Source of the DNA: Gordius sp. MW1
Taxonomy: Eukaryota; Nematomorpha; Gordioida; Gordea; Gordiidae
DNA length: 64,000 bases
Direction of reading: 5' to 3'
Assembly: GCA_964036665.1 (NCBI GenBank)
Contig: OZ038532.1
Location: 21,975,037 to 22,039,036 of the forward strand
A model generated the notes under the pieces. The model did not search any database and was not told where the DNA came from. It saw only the letters and a program-made list of their open reading frames with translations. The position numbers and the translations under genes were made by a program. Numbering within the stretch: position 1 is the stretch's first letter; the number at the start of each line of letters is the position of its first letter. Positions 23,668 through 34,870 of this stretch are shown one piece after another.

Positions 23668-24228
23668 GCTTCTGTTTCACTTAGGTCAATTGGTGCTTAA
23701 GCCTTATGCTATCTAATCCCAACAGTTAAACAAAGTGTGGTATTAAGGCAATGTCCTCCTAGCTAAGGGAAATAACATTTATTAATTGCGGTTTATATTT
23801 TTATAAAATCTGATTATATAGGCGTTTAATTGGTGTTAGCAACTTATAGAAAACAGCGATTTTAAGTGTTTAAAAACGTTAAATTTGTTTTGTATCTTAT
23901 TACATATAATATACATCGTCTTTTTTAATAAGCCATCTTCATCATTTTGATAAAGATAATATATTGTCAATTTTGTAGTAAATATTGAAAATTTTCGGAT
24001 ATTGTATGATGAAATTACCTGTCTAAGGAATCAAATTCCTTAACAAATATATTGAAGCCAATGTTTCAATTACTTTTTAGTCATAAATCATAAACTTTGA
24101 TTTTCGTTTAATTTTTAAAAATATATGGTAAGTGGAGATGATTTGTAAATATAATTATTTCTGCCCAAAAAATCGTGAAGACCGCTCATGTGCTATCTTG
24201 AAAGAATATTTACCCACGCATTTTTCGC
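23668..24228. other. AT-rich intergenic sequence
   Basis: Nothing recognised. Confidence 0.4.
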
Positions 24229-24395
24229 CATGGGCGTAGCCAAAGGGAGAAGCAGGGAGGGGCGGCTGCCCATCTCTAAACCCCAAAACTTGTTGAAATT
24301 TATTAAATTATGGCCAAAATTGCAAAAAAATTATATTTTGTCCCTCCCTAAATCATTATTTTCGCATTTTCCCATATACATTTTAAAACTTCGTA
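24229..24395. mobile_element. CATGGGCGTAGCC-family MITE, right end lost
   Basis: Starts CATGGGCGTAGCC and follows the family interior (GGGCGGCTGCCC, AAACTTGTTGAAATTTATTA, CCTCCCTAAATCATTATT). It decays after about 24370 and has no recognisable right terminus. A 17-bp poly-G run follows at about 24586-24602. Confidence 0.6.
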
Positions 24396-24602
24396 AAAAA
24401 TTCCTAAGGAAAAACCGTGAGCTATTAGCTTTACTCCACACCATCCGACCTATAAATATCTCATCCCTATATTGGCAAAAAACATTCAGCTTGTCTGTTC
24501 GGGACGTTTTCATTAATAAAACCAATAAAAGGATGCTCACCCTCCCCCATCTTGACAAATAGGCAGAATATAGGATTTGGAGAAAGGGGGGGGGGGGGGG
24601 GT

Positions 24603-25061
24603 TAGGGTGTTATGTGCTCATGGGATTAATAAAGGACTAAGTCGAGGCCTTTATTCCCTGGAGGATCGATTAAATGAATGTATTTATATCCATATGATGT
24701 ACACTACAAAATAGAGTATGGTGACGTCAATGAGAATATCCGAAAATGGTGTCAGATGGGGCAAAATTATATCAATTATCTTTATCGCGAAATTGGATTA
24801 AATTAATATGTCTTGTTCAATGACACACCATGATATGTGAATTAATATACTACAGTTTGGTCTAAATTTGGAATTATGAGTAAATTGCTTATAAGAAAAA
24901 TTACAAAAATTACGGGTTTTCTGAAAAAATTTCAAAATTAAATAAAACTAATGAGAGGACCTGGTCAAATAATATTGGAATTAATTTATGATACCTTTTA
25001 AATTTTTTAAACAAATAAATATCTTATCAATATCAACTTAAAATAAGCCAACCAACGGTCC
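24603..25061. other. AT-rich intergenic sequence
   Basis: Nothing recognised. Confidence 0.4.
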
Positions 25062-25232
25062 TTTGCTAGTCTATGGGCGAAAGCAAAATAAAAGTCTTTT
25101 ACATAAGAAGCATAAGCCATTAGAAACCCGTATTATAAGTTTCCACAGCAATTAATAAAAAGTCACAAAATGGATAGGACAGGACCGACCAACGGACGGA
25201 CAACCAAATGTGAGCCCATAAATTGCATGGCA
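25062..25232 (+). repeat. Copy of the GCGAGCCCATAAATTGCAT repeat family
   Basis: Contains TGCTAGTCTATGGGCGAAAGC, AAAGTCTTTTACATAAG, ACCCGTAT, TTTCCACAGCAATTA, GGACAGGACC and GAGCCCATAAATTGCATGGC in family order. Confidence 0.65.
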
Positions 25233-25475
25233 ACTTTTATTTCTGTCAAACTGTTATTTATACACTGAAACATTTATATAAATTAAAAAAAAATTTATAT
25301 TCGAATAAACGATTAAATAGAAATTCAAAAAATGTAAGATCGGGGTTGGTAAATTCAAAAATAAATGATTTTTTCCGGGCACGAGAGTAAATAAAAGTTT
25401 ATATTTTACATACTTAAGAGTGAAAATCTTCCAAAATGCTATAAAATGATGGTTTGCATAGCGGCCTATGTAGAT

Positions 25476-27537
25476 TAGAGATATGCAACGGGCCGTTTTT
25501 AGAAGGTCGGCCCGCCCGTACCCGTTTTCAAAACTTCAAGGCCCGTCCGGGCCGGCCCGTAATTTTTTTTCAGTAATTCAGGCCCGTCCGAGCCCGTCCG
25601 TAAACTTGGCCCGTTCGTACCCGTTTAGGAAAACTTCAAGCCCGTCAAAACCCGTTCACATTTTTTTAAAGAACTCCGCGCCCTGCCCCATCAAAAATCC
25701 CACAATTTTATTGCTGAAATATTCATAAAAACATCAATAATTATAATGTAAAAATAAGAAATCATCAATTATTCTTGCATATAATACACCTAAAAAATTT
25801 CAATATAGCACTACCATTTAAAAAAATTACATGAGAATATTCCACTTTCAACAATTTACTTTTATTTGATTAATTTAAGTTAGTAGGGGAGACCGGGGCT
25901 ACTTTAGCCATAAAAAATTAAATCGCGTTTTAAAAAAAACTGAAAATTATTTTTTCAAATTTTTGTTGGAATAAGGTCTATTTTTCCTATAGGGAAAAAA
26001 TTTAGAGGGAAATAAGTAATAGTTTTCTCGCAAATTAAGTTAAAAAAAAACAAAAATCCGAAAAAATTTCAAAAATGTCCGGGGCTAGTTATAGCCGATA
26101 AATCAACTCTGACGTTTTCACTTCTTATTCGTGTGTGCTAACTCAAATCAATAAAAAGAATGTTTCTTTATAAAAAATGTAGAAAATGCAAATGTAATAT
26201 GATTGTATTTTATAAAACAAATAAAAAAGGGTCAAGATGGCAATCTGACTTAAGTACACTTTAAAGACGGATTTGGCAATGGAAAATAACTCTTAGTCGT
26301 TTTATAATGTATAATCAAAGTCTATTTCTATTCCAAATAACACTAAGTTAGATTATTAAACAAAATTGTTTATTTTTTAAATCTTGTCATTTGTAAGACA
26401 CAATGAAAAATGGCTAGCAATAGCCCCTCTCCGACTATCGCCCACCCCTATTTTCAAACAATTAATAAATTAAGATGTTATATTGCATATAAAAATTTAT
26501 TCATTAGACGGTCTTTATATAAAAAATCTCCCTTTATAAGATAAAAGTTAAATTAATCCAAAATATACAGCCAAAAAAGTTTTATGTGCAAAATAAAAAA
26601 TTTTGTCAAGGCAACTAAAAGCCCCGAAAAATTGTTTTTTCTAGATAAAAATTTTATATTTTATTTTTTCTAAAATTTTTTTTTAACTTTTTTTAAATGT
26701 TAAAATGATTTTATTCGGTAAAATTGATACATGAAATATGCAATAAACGAGCATAAAATAATAATATAAAAAAATACACGTATGATTTAAATTTTGATTT
26801 ACTATCATTTCTATTTAAAAAATAATTAGAAAGATAAGAGTAACCCCGGGCTACGACTAGCCCCGGTCTCTCCTATACCTAAGAAGTTTGAATTCAGTAT
26901 TACCATTAAATTAAAATACTTTTAACAAAATTACATGACAATATTTAACTTTAAAAAAGGAGTTTACATTGGTTTGATTAATTGATATCAGTTAATACAC
27001 CTAAGTTATAGATTAGAAATAAATATTTATTAAATCATATGGCTCTAATAAAAATTATACCAGTAAAATTTGTGATAAAATTAAACACAAAAATTTTGGT
27101 GCATTGTAACTAAGTAATTGAATTTATTTATAAAAGTATATACGAAGCTATAATCTTAAATTATTTAAACGAAAATCAAATAAAAAAAGAATATTTGAAG
27201 TCAAATTTAGCGCTTGAAAAGGGATGAATGCTACAGGATATACAAAAATTAGAGGTAAAAAATAAACAATTAATAATCTATATATTTAATAAAAATCATA
27301 GATTTATATATAACTTTAAAGGAGCTTTGTAATTCCATGGCCGTTAATATAATCTCTGGCCCGTTCAAGCTGTTTATAAAACGTCAGGCCCGTTCAAGCC
27401 CGTTAAAAAAATCTCAGGCCCGCTCGAGCCCGTTCCATTAATTGTAAAGCCCGTCCGGGCCCGGCCCGTTGAAGTTTTTATGATACAAAGCCCGTCCGTA
27501 CCCGCCCGAGGGCCGGGCCTGCCCGTGCAGATCTCTA
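25476..27537. mobile_element. hAT-type element, 2.06 kb, GC-rich ends, no transposase seen
   Basis: Terminal inverted repeats TAGAGATATGCAACGGGCC and the complement of GGCCTGCCCGTGCAGATCTCTA. It is flanked by the perfect 8-bp repeat ATGTAGAT (25468-25475 and 27538-27545). Arrays of GCCCGT / CCCGTCCG words fill about 200 bp at each end, typical of hAT subterminal binding repeats. No transposase is readable, so it is non-autonomous. A second TIR element lies inside it (25886-26873). Confidence 0.83.
25886..26873. mobile_element. TIR element with TA ends, nested in the hAT element
   Basis: Inverted ends GGGGAGACCGGGGCTACT and the complement of ACTAGCCCCGGTCTCTCC, with TA at both outer borders (25884-25885, 26874-26875). 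A TA duplication fits Tc1/mariner-like or related families. The 988-bp interior is extremely AT-rich and shows no ORF. Superfamily assignment is inference. Confidence 0.6.
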
Positions 27538-27650
27538 ATGTAGATAACAAATGATGTGATTTAAAAATATTTTTACACTTTATTGCATATATTAGGCAAG
27601 AAAGATGGAGGCATCGTTAAAATTAGTCTACCTCTACAGTCTACACTAAT

Positions 27651-27808
27651 CATGGGCGTAGCCAAGGAGCGGCTGCTCCCTATAAATCCAAAAAATTTCG
27701 GAAATTTATTAGAATTATGCCTAAAATTTCAAAAAATGTTCATTTTGCCCCTCACTGAATCATTATTGCCCCCCCCCCCCTCTAATTCCAAGGCTTGCTA
27801 AGCCCATG
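27651..27808. mobile_element. CATGGGCGTAGCC-family hAT MITE with 7/8 target duplication
   Basis: Ends CATGGGCGTAGCC and GCTAAGCCCATG, flanked by ACACTAAT (27643-27650) and ACATTAAT (27809-27816). The interior matches the family (GGCTGCTCCC, TAAATCC, CATTTTGCCCCTCACTGAAT, C run). Confidence 0.78.
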
Positions 27809-27816
27809 ACATTAAT

Positions 27817-28335
27817 CTAGTATGGTTTAACTAAATTTATTGAGCTTAAAAAACATTTTCTAAATTTGCCCCAAAATATAATCATTTATTATTTTTATAA
27901 AAAAAATTACATATTTTGTGAAGGTGAGATAAATAAATTAAAAAATTAAGAATTGTTAATATTGGGAAAGCATTCCGCCATGGCTAATGAATTATTTACA
28001 GATAGTTATGCCGATTTTCTGTCGTATAAAAAACGATGAAGATTTTTGTAGTGAACATCACTATTAAATTTCACTGTTCGACTGCGGTCATTCGTTCAAT
28101 ATGGATAAAAAAAAGCTTATTTAATATGTATTTAGGTTATGACCCACACAAACACGATATGTTACCCGGGTTATAGAGGGACAACTGTCCCCCCCCTTCC
28201 TAGCTTAAAAAAACTCTTTTTAAAAATATGCTTCAAAGTACAGGAGTTTTTTTAATTACACATCTCGATTTTAACTAATAACAGCCTGGCCTGTACTATT
28301 TGAGTTGTATTTCTAAACTTAATGAAACCCCAATC
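27817..28335. other. AT-rich intergenic sequence
   Basis: Nothing recognised beyond a C run near 28190. Confidence 0.4.
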
Positions 28336-28479
28336 TAGGGACCTGCACGGGTGACCCTCAAGTAGAGTCGGGTTCGGGTTGAAAATTTTTGAAATGCTTT
28401 AGGATCAGGTCGGGTTCGGGTAGAAAATTTTTAAAATGCTTTTGGGTGGATTGGATAAAAGTGACATTGCAGATCTCTA
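28336..28479. mobile_element. Short hAT-type MITE with TCGGGT subterminal repeats
   Basis: A 144-bp element with ends TAGGGACCTGCACGGGTGAC and the complement of GTGACATTGCAGATCTCTA. It carries TCGGGTTCGGGT words and AGAAAATTTTTAAAATGCTT. It is a miniature relative of the element at 56551-57636. The flanks (CCCCAATC / ACCCATTA) do not give a clean duplication. Confidence 0.65.
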
Positions 28480-28802
28480 ACCCATTAGGGGCAATCGTAG
28501 AGAAAATAAACTTATTAAAGCTTGAAAATTACACTTACCGAACATATTTGATTAAACACATTGTGAAAAATTAGAAATATAGAATTTATTGATGGGTTTT
28601 GTGAAAAATGAAACTTCGGACTGTGTATGTCAAATCTAATGTTATGAATCAATAAATATTACCTCTCGCTTTGGTTTCATTTAAAATTCTTGATGGGGGG
28701 GGGGAATTTACCGGGGGGTGGAAAATATGATTTCTTAATAAATATCAATTAAACCCCCCACACCCTAGACGCAAGTGCCTTGTTTATATTTTGTGTGCTA
28801 AT
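28480..28802. other. AT-rich sequence with G/C runs
   Basis: G runs near 28694-28721 and a C run near 28755. No gene recognised. Confidence 0.4.
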
Positions 28803-29275
28803 TAGTGCTGTAAAAACGGCTGGGTTCATTTAGTCGGCCTTTGGTTTTAGTCGATTAAACTTAAACAGACCAAACCAAATGTTTTGGTCTGTTATTCTTA
28901 GGGCTTGTCATAATATCGGATTCTGCTGCGCAGCAGTACGGGTTATAACATAGCCGTGTCTTAACTTCGAATTCACAGCAGATTTACATTTCAGACGCAT
29001 AACATAACAACGATTAATCTCAAGAGTTGAAATAAACAAAAAAAGGTGTTTAACTATGAAAAAAACAAAATATTAATAATTACAACCGAGTTTGACCCAT
29101 GAAATTGAATCGGATATTTGATAAAGATAAATTGGCGCCATTTGAATCTGAATCCGATATTAAGACAAGCCCTTAGTCGCTTAAACAGACTAAATGTTTT
29201 TTGGTCACACCCTTGGTCTATTTACATTTAGTCGACTAAAATCAAAGGCGGACCAAACTAAACCAAGTCGTTTTC
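28803..29275. mobile_element. TAGTGTTGTAAAA-family MITE (copy 3) split by a Harbinger MITE
   Basis: The left part begins TAGTGCTGTAAAAACGGCTG. The right part resumes at 29176 with CTTAAACAGACTAAATG and GTCGACTAAAATCAAAGGCG and ends near CGTTTTCAAA. The interruption is exactly the 28901-29172 element plus its TTA duplication. Confidence 0.65.
28901..29172. mobile_element. PIF/Harbinger MITE, 272 bp, TTA target duplication
   Basis: Ends GGGCTTGTCATAATATCGGATT and the complement of AATCCGATATTAAGACAAGCCC, flanked by TTA at 28898-28900 and 29173-29175. It is an inverted-orientation, deleted version of the 1.37-kb element at 630-1997. It shares TAACATAGCCGTGTCTTAA and CAGACGCATAACATAAC. Confidence 0.8.
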
Positions 29276-30345
29276 AAATATGTAATTTATGGGTTATAAA
29301 TGTATGTTAGCCTTGCAAATTAGTGACTCAATTACTTAGTTGATAAAGTGATGGGAAAGAAATTCTTATTGGCCACAAACAATGCCAATAATATAATAAA
29401 ATGTTGTTTCTTTTTAGTTTTGAAACTTTACAATTGGATTCTATTCTCACATCAAATCTGTTTTAGATCGTCACCTTAATTACAACAAAGGTTATGTCTG
29501 TAGTAGTCGCGATGGGACAAAAAAAAAGTTAAAAAAATTCAATATTTAATATTAATACAGTGTTAATGGCCCTTAAATCTCCCATTATTAAGTTTAAAAA
29601 TGTATTTATTCATACTTTTTATTAACATTTTTTTACGATTAAATAGGAGCTCCAAGCATAATATACTATTTAAATTCAATATTAATCATATAAAATTACC
29701 TTAATATTTTTTGAGCACTTTAAAATGTCAAATTGCAAATTTATAAAAAAAGGTCAAACTTGGGAGTAATATCACATAATTTAATTTAACTCATCTTTTT
29801 AAGTTTTAATGACATTTTAACCATTTGTTCTCATACAAAATTAAAGCGACGATATTTGAATAAAGTACAATAAAAATTCCCAATAGCAGTTTGTCATATT
29901 AGGTAGTCAGCTTCTTTAGATATGATGCATTTACATTTTTGAAAGAAAGTGCATAAAGTGAGAATTGAACCCGCGAGCTCTTGTTCAAAGACAAAGCCTC
30001 TACCAATACGCCCCCACGCCCCACTTAAATAAAGTACAATATTAGGGCAAATTTTCTCCAAAATAAAATAATTTTGATAAAAAATCGTTTAAAAACAAAG
30101 TCAAGTTGAATTACGGATTTACCATATTACTCAATTATAGAAAATTGACTATATTATAATCTGTCGAGTCCTATTAAAATAATGCCACAAGCCTTTTTGG
30201 CCACAAAACGTCGACTTCCAAAATTTAGGTGATATAAGACATAAAAATTATTATTTATAAAACTATGCTTTACTTATTATTACTTACAATTCAGACCTTA
30301 TTTCTAATTTAATAATCCAAACAGATTTTATTGATTACATAAATT
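29276..30345. other. AT-rich intergenic sequence
   Basis: Nothing recognised apart from the tRNA-like patch at 29958-30018. Confidence 0.4.
29958..30018 (-). repeat. tRNA-like patch, possible SINE head
   Basis: The minus strand reads GGGGGCGTATTGGTAGAGGC, an A-box-like block. About 25 nt further comes GCGGGTTCAATTCTC, which resembles an internal polymerase III B box. The T-arm does not pair properly and no acceptor stem closes, so it is not a functional tRNA. A tRNA-derived SINE relic is the best guess. Confidence 0.4.
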
Positions 30346-30508
30346 CATGGGCGTAGCCATCTTTGGAATTAGAGGGTGCAATGATTTAGGGAGGGGCAAA
30401 ATAATAATTTTTTGGAATTTTAGCCATATTTTAATTAAATATCAACAAATTTTTGGATTTAGAAGGGGACAGTCTCCCTCCCTGCCCCCTCCCTTGGTTA
30501 GGCCCATG
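30346..30508. mobile_element. CATGGGCGTAGCC-family MITE, reverse orientation
   Basis: Ends CATGGGCGTAGCCATCTTTG and CCCTTGGTTAGGCCCATG, interior in reverse order (GCAATGATTTAGGGAGGGGC, then AAATTTTTGGATTTAGAAGG). No target duplication is evident. Confidence 0.68.
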
Positions 30509-30789
30509 TTTTCTGCAATATAGTTCCTCGATTATAATGTGAAGAAAAAAAGCAATATGCGGGTTAATAATCTAGTTTTACCTTTCGTATACACGTACAC
30601 CCACACCACACCATGCATATGATATTATGCCCTAAAAGAGAGGGGAAAAGGGATAAGTTAGCGGTTGATTATGGCTGAAAGCGATGTAATTTAATATTAT
30701 TGATTTTCTATTCCAAAATGAAACTAACTCCTCCACTCCTCTATCTATCTATATCACATTCTTGAATCCGTTGCTATACTGTGCCTGCT

Positions 30790-30926
30790 GGACCTAAACC
30801 AAAATCTCGTTGAAATTCATTAAAGCTATGGCTAAAATTTCGCCAAAATGATCATTTTGCCCCCCCCCCCCCCCTCTTTAAATCTTTTGGGACCTCCCTC
30901 TAATTCCAATCCTGGCTACGCCCATG
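30790..30926. mobile_element. CATGGGCGTAGCC-family MITE, left end missing
   Basis: Begins within the family interior (AAAATCTCGTTGAAATTCAT) and ends with AATCCTGGCTACGCCCATG. A C run of about 18 is present at 30859-30876. The left terminus is absent. Confidence 0.65.
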
Positions 30927-32694
30927 TCCGTTATGTTACTAATAATAATAATCAGAGATGGATTTGATTTATGTCCCCCCTACCACACTAAAAACTAATC
31001 ATGATGAGACCTAATTGAGGAAAAAACTTCCCGTGTCAGGATAGTCCAAAATAAAGGACATGGAAGAGACTATAGGTGTGCCTCCAGTTTTATATATCAT
31101 AAAATCAGATATAGTCTGAATTTTTCGGGTTTTATAATAAGAGTCCATGTTAGGGTGTGGCCGATTGTTTTAATAGGGGGAGGATATAATATTTATTTAA
31201 TAAGGGGCAGATACTGGGGTGTCGGGGCCAAAATACCTTAATAATTTGAGCCATTTTATATAGCATTGACAACTTTATCCTTAATATATTATTAAGATAA
31301 CGGTAAATGTCAAAATTAACAAAACCTTATTTTACAATTGAATATTGGATAATTTTTGTTAGTGCCGGAGGGTTAAATTAATTAGGGGAGTCAAATATTT
31401 ATATGTTAAGGAGGAAACAAACTGATTTCAGAATTTTTAAAAATGTAGAATACCCTAACTAAACCCATCAATATTTAATTCAATCAGTGTAATCACTTAT
31501 AGAAAATAAAAATTAATAAATATAACTCTTACCTATGGAATTATGCTGATAAGGAATAGAGATTTATTAGCGGAATATGTCATGAATGTATATAGGAATA
31601 TTTCCTTTTCATAAATTTTGGACTCCTGTTGAGATTTCGATAAGCCATTACAAGTGGGAGGTGTGTGGATTTCAATAGGATTTGGACGTCATTTCAACAC
31701 AAGAGGGGAAGATAAGAGGATCCAATTTTTGTGCAGAGGGGATACATGAAGAAAACTGTTTCAAAATTATTATTGATGATGATGTGGGGAATATTTGGGA
31801 ATTTGCCGTTGATATCATCTTTCTAAAGAAAAACCAAACCGCCAAGCCGCTAAGCGATAACAACTGTGTGTTTGCTTTCCCCCCTTTGCTATTCTCTTAA
31901 AACCACTATTTTTGCTCTTCTCTCTCCTTTACCCCTCTCGCACTCTTTAAGTGGTGTAACCCTTAGTTAGACGAGAAATTTTAAAATTGGGTTTTTCGAA
32001 AAAATTTGGGAAATATCGAACTTTTTAGACGAGCGATTGGGATGCAAATCATATGAAATGCGGTGGAATGGTCCATAGCTTCTTCGATCTCTCTCTTAGA
32101 GGCTAAGCTTTAGGAGGCATCATCATAATTTCGGTGCAAAAAAGAGTATTTTTATAGCGCTTGTATACGGTATGGTGATGGTAAAAATGCTATAGAGGGC
32201 AGGCACACAGGGGAGAAGGGGGGGGGGGGAGAGGCGGACGCTACGTTAAAATCGATAAAATAAATGGTATGATGATGGCAGGTCTTAAACCCAACCCCAG
32301 CTACCCACCCTCACCCACTCTCCTTAGCCCTAATACCAGAGTTGTTATATTCAAAATAGCGTTACTACTACCCCAGCCCAGGCCGTACCTACTACCATGT
32401 TGATAGTATATATTATTTAAGCCTTTATAAGGGAGGCCCCCCCTCACCACAGCAACCAATAGCTTGTTTATCGGAACTAGCTAGACAGATTGGAATGGGA
32501 ATATAAAGAGTAAGAGCATGTGGGGGGGGAACAGGACAATCGATGATTATTATTCTTATGGAAGCGCTATTGACATGCTTTGTATTATTAATCAATATGT
32601 GACGTCGTGATTTATTATGGTATCTATCCGCTCATTCCGTCTCACAAGCTAATATGTCCCAAATTTCTAAATGGGAAAACCTCTAACCCCTAAC
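30927..32694. other. Intergenic sequence, no gene supported
   Basis: Mixed composition with poly-G runs near 32218-32229 and 32522-32529. ORFs at 31672-31900 overlap on both strands and have no recognisable motif, so I treat them as chance. Confidence 0.4.
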
Positions 32695-32865
32695 CCATGG
32701 CGTAGCCAAAGGGAGGCGGGGGGGGGGGGGCGGCTACCCCCCTCTAAATCCAAAAATTTGTTGAAATTTATTAAGATTATGATTAAAATTTCAAAAATGA
32801 TCATTTTGCCCCTCCCTAAATCATTATTGTCCCCCCCTCTAATCCCAATACTGGCTACGCCCATG
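32695..32865. mobile_element. CATGGGCGTAGCC-family MITE
   Basis: Ends CCATGGCGTAGCC and ATACTGGCTACGCCCATG, with a full family interior. The flanks CCCTAAC and CCCTTAC match at 6/7, a possible decayed duplication. Confidence 0.7.
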
Positions 32866-33985
32866 CCCTTACACTATAATCATCTTGTGCTGCTGCTGGT
32901 GGCAATTTTTAATGAATTTAAGATGGAATTTACAAGCACGATCTTTTTTCACGCTTGTCAGTCGCGTTGACACTGTGTCTGTCGGCTAAACCCTGCAGGG
33001 AGAAGCCATTTTTGGTTTGCATAATTTATTCATGGAATGGAAATATTTTGTCAAAATATAGGCCTAAAAAATGATATTTTGCCCTAAAGATCAAGACGCT
33101 TAAAAATCGCTAGTTTAGTACTACTACTTAATACAAAAGTAAATTTGGTAACAAGATAGGTTAAAACTAATTTAGCCCATATTTTTCGTTAAATTAAAGA
33201 AAAAAATTTACTCGCGTTAAAATATTTAAAATTACAAAAATGTCGAATATATGGGCCAAAATATGGTCAAAATTGTCGAACACATATCTTTTTTGATTTT
33301 GTAAGGGCTTAATAAAAGTATTCAAAGGTTTATAAGTTAAAAAAAGATCCAAAAATTCAATTTTGTGTTAATAATTTCCCACTAGGTCGTTTTGAAATCT
33401 AAAATTGCACAAATCCTAAAGATAGAAAATGCATTAATTTTTAATTGTTAAGACCATATCATTTATTAAGAATAAAATTTTATAACTAATTGAGTAGGTC
33501 TTTTAATATGAATTTGGGATTATATTCTGAAAATATTTTGATTTAATCAAAAAAATATTTAGCAATAAAGTTTGAGCGCGTCAAAAGTATATAAAATTGA
33601 CCTGTGTTTATTAATGTGTTTTCAAAAGTTTAAACTACATTTTTGGACTCATTAATTGTATTAGGCATGCATGATCATAAGCTAGTTTATACAAGCAGTC
33701 ACCAAGTCACCAACTTATTGATATTAATTAAACCTACACTTTTTAAAATGTGTAAGTAGTTGCCTATCGTGAAGCTAAAAGGAAATCAAAATGCCACAAA
33801 AATATGTCTTTTAATAGATCGTTTTACAATAAAAAGCAACGGTCAGCATTAATTTGTTGGGAATCATTTAGTCCGTATCACAATTATCCTTTATAAATAC
33901 ACAACTTAAACTAATTGCCAAAAATATTTAAATATAAAGACAATAATAGAACTTGTGCTGTGGTGGAATTTGGGCTGTGGTGAGG
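32866..33985. other. AT-rich intergenic sequence
   Basis: Nothing recognised. Confidence 0.4.
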
Positions 33986-33989
33986 TTAA

Positions 33990-34165
33990 AAAAGTAAAGC
34001 CAACTAGCTGTCATTAGCTAGTCTATTTGCCAAAGCAAAATGCATAAGTCCACAGCCATTAAAAACCCGTATAGTTTCCACGGCAATTATTGAAAAATTA
34101 CAAGTTGGATAGGACAGGACGGACGGACAACCCAAAGCGAGCCCATATTGCATAGCAATTAATAT
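33990..34165 (+). repeat. Copy of the GCGAGCCCATAAATTGCAT repeat family
   Basis: Contains AAAGCCAACTAGC, CATTAGCTAGTCTATTTGCC, ATAAGTCCACAGCCATTAA, TTTCCACGGCAATTATTG, GGACAGGACGGACGG and AAGCGAGCCCATATTGCATA. The upstream GTGGAATTTGGGCT also occurs in the full copy at 20591-20604. Confidence 0.68.
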
Positions 34166-34331
34166 GAATATTTTTAGACAGAAAAAAACTATATGTATAC
34201 AAGTGTAAAGGAGTATTTCATTAATTGCCAAATGTAATTATAAATGAGCTGAAAATGGGCTTATATTTGGACTTCTAAAAATGGTCTAAACACATTGCTT
34301 TTTTTGATACACAAATCCATAGAGCCCGATA

Positions 34332-34503
34332 CATAGGCGTAGCTAAGGGGTGGCAGGGAGGGATGGCTGCCCCCCTCTGAATCCAGAAACTCTTTAAAAT
34401 TTTATATAATTATGGTTAGAATTTCAAAAAATTATCATTGTGCCGCTCCTCCCTTAATCATTATTGCCCCCCCCCCGCTAACCCAATCCTGGCTACGCCT
34501 ATG
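34332..34503. mobile_element. CATGGGCGTAGCC-family MITE
   Basis: Ends CATAGGCGTAGC and ATCCTGGCTACGCCTATG, so the same base change occurs at both ends. The interior is typical, with a C run at 34467-34476. No clear duplication. Confidence 0.7.
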
Positions 34504-34870
34504 TTGTTTTTAGGGATTTAAGTCTTTTTGCATTTTTATATGGTCAATCTTAACTAGCTATTCTAAACACTATTACTATAACGAAAGTTTTTGCATTATA
34601 TTAAGAGTGTCCCACTTGGTAGACAGCTCCTTCACGTCACTTCTCTCCGTATAGTTGCTTGATTCGCTTTACTCATACCCTTTTATGTCCATATCAAGTA
34701 GAGCCCTGCAAAATAAAATTTCTACGTCCCGAGCCCGGCCAGAGCCCGATCAGACCCCAAAAGCCTTTTTATTATTGACCCGATCCGAGCCCGACCCAAT
34801 TTTTCCAATAAAACGTAAAATTTAATTTTTTAAATATAAATGCATTAAATTGTTATTAATCGTAATTTAT

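Noticed and set aside
31672..31900. ORFs on both strands near 31.7 kb
   Set aside because: They overlap each other in antisense and show no domain, start context or neighbouring exon.
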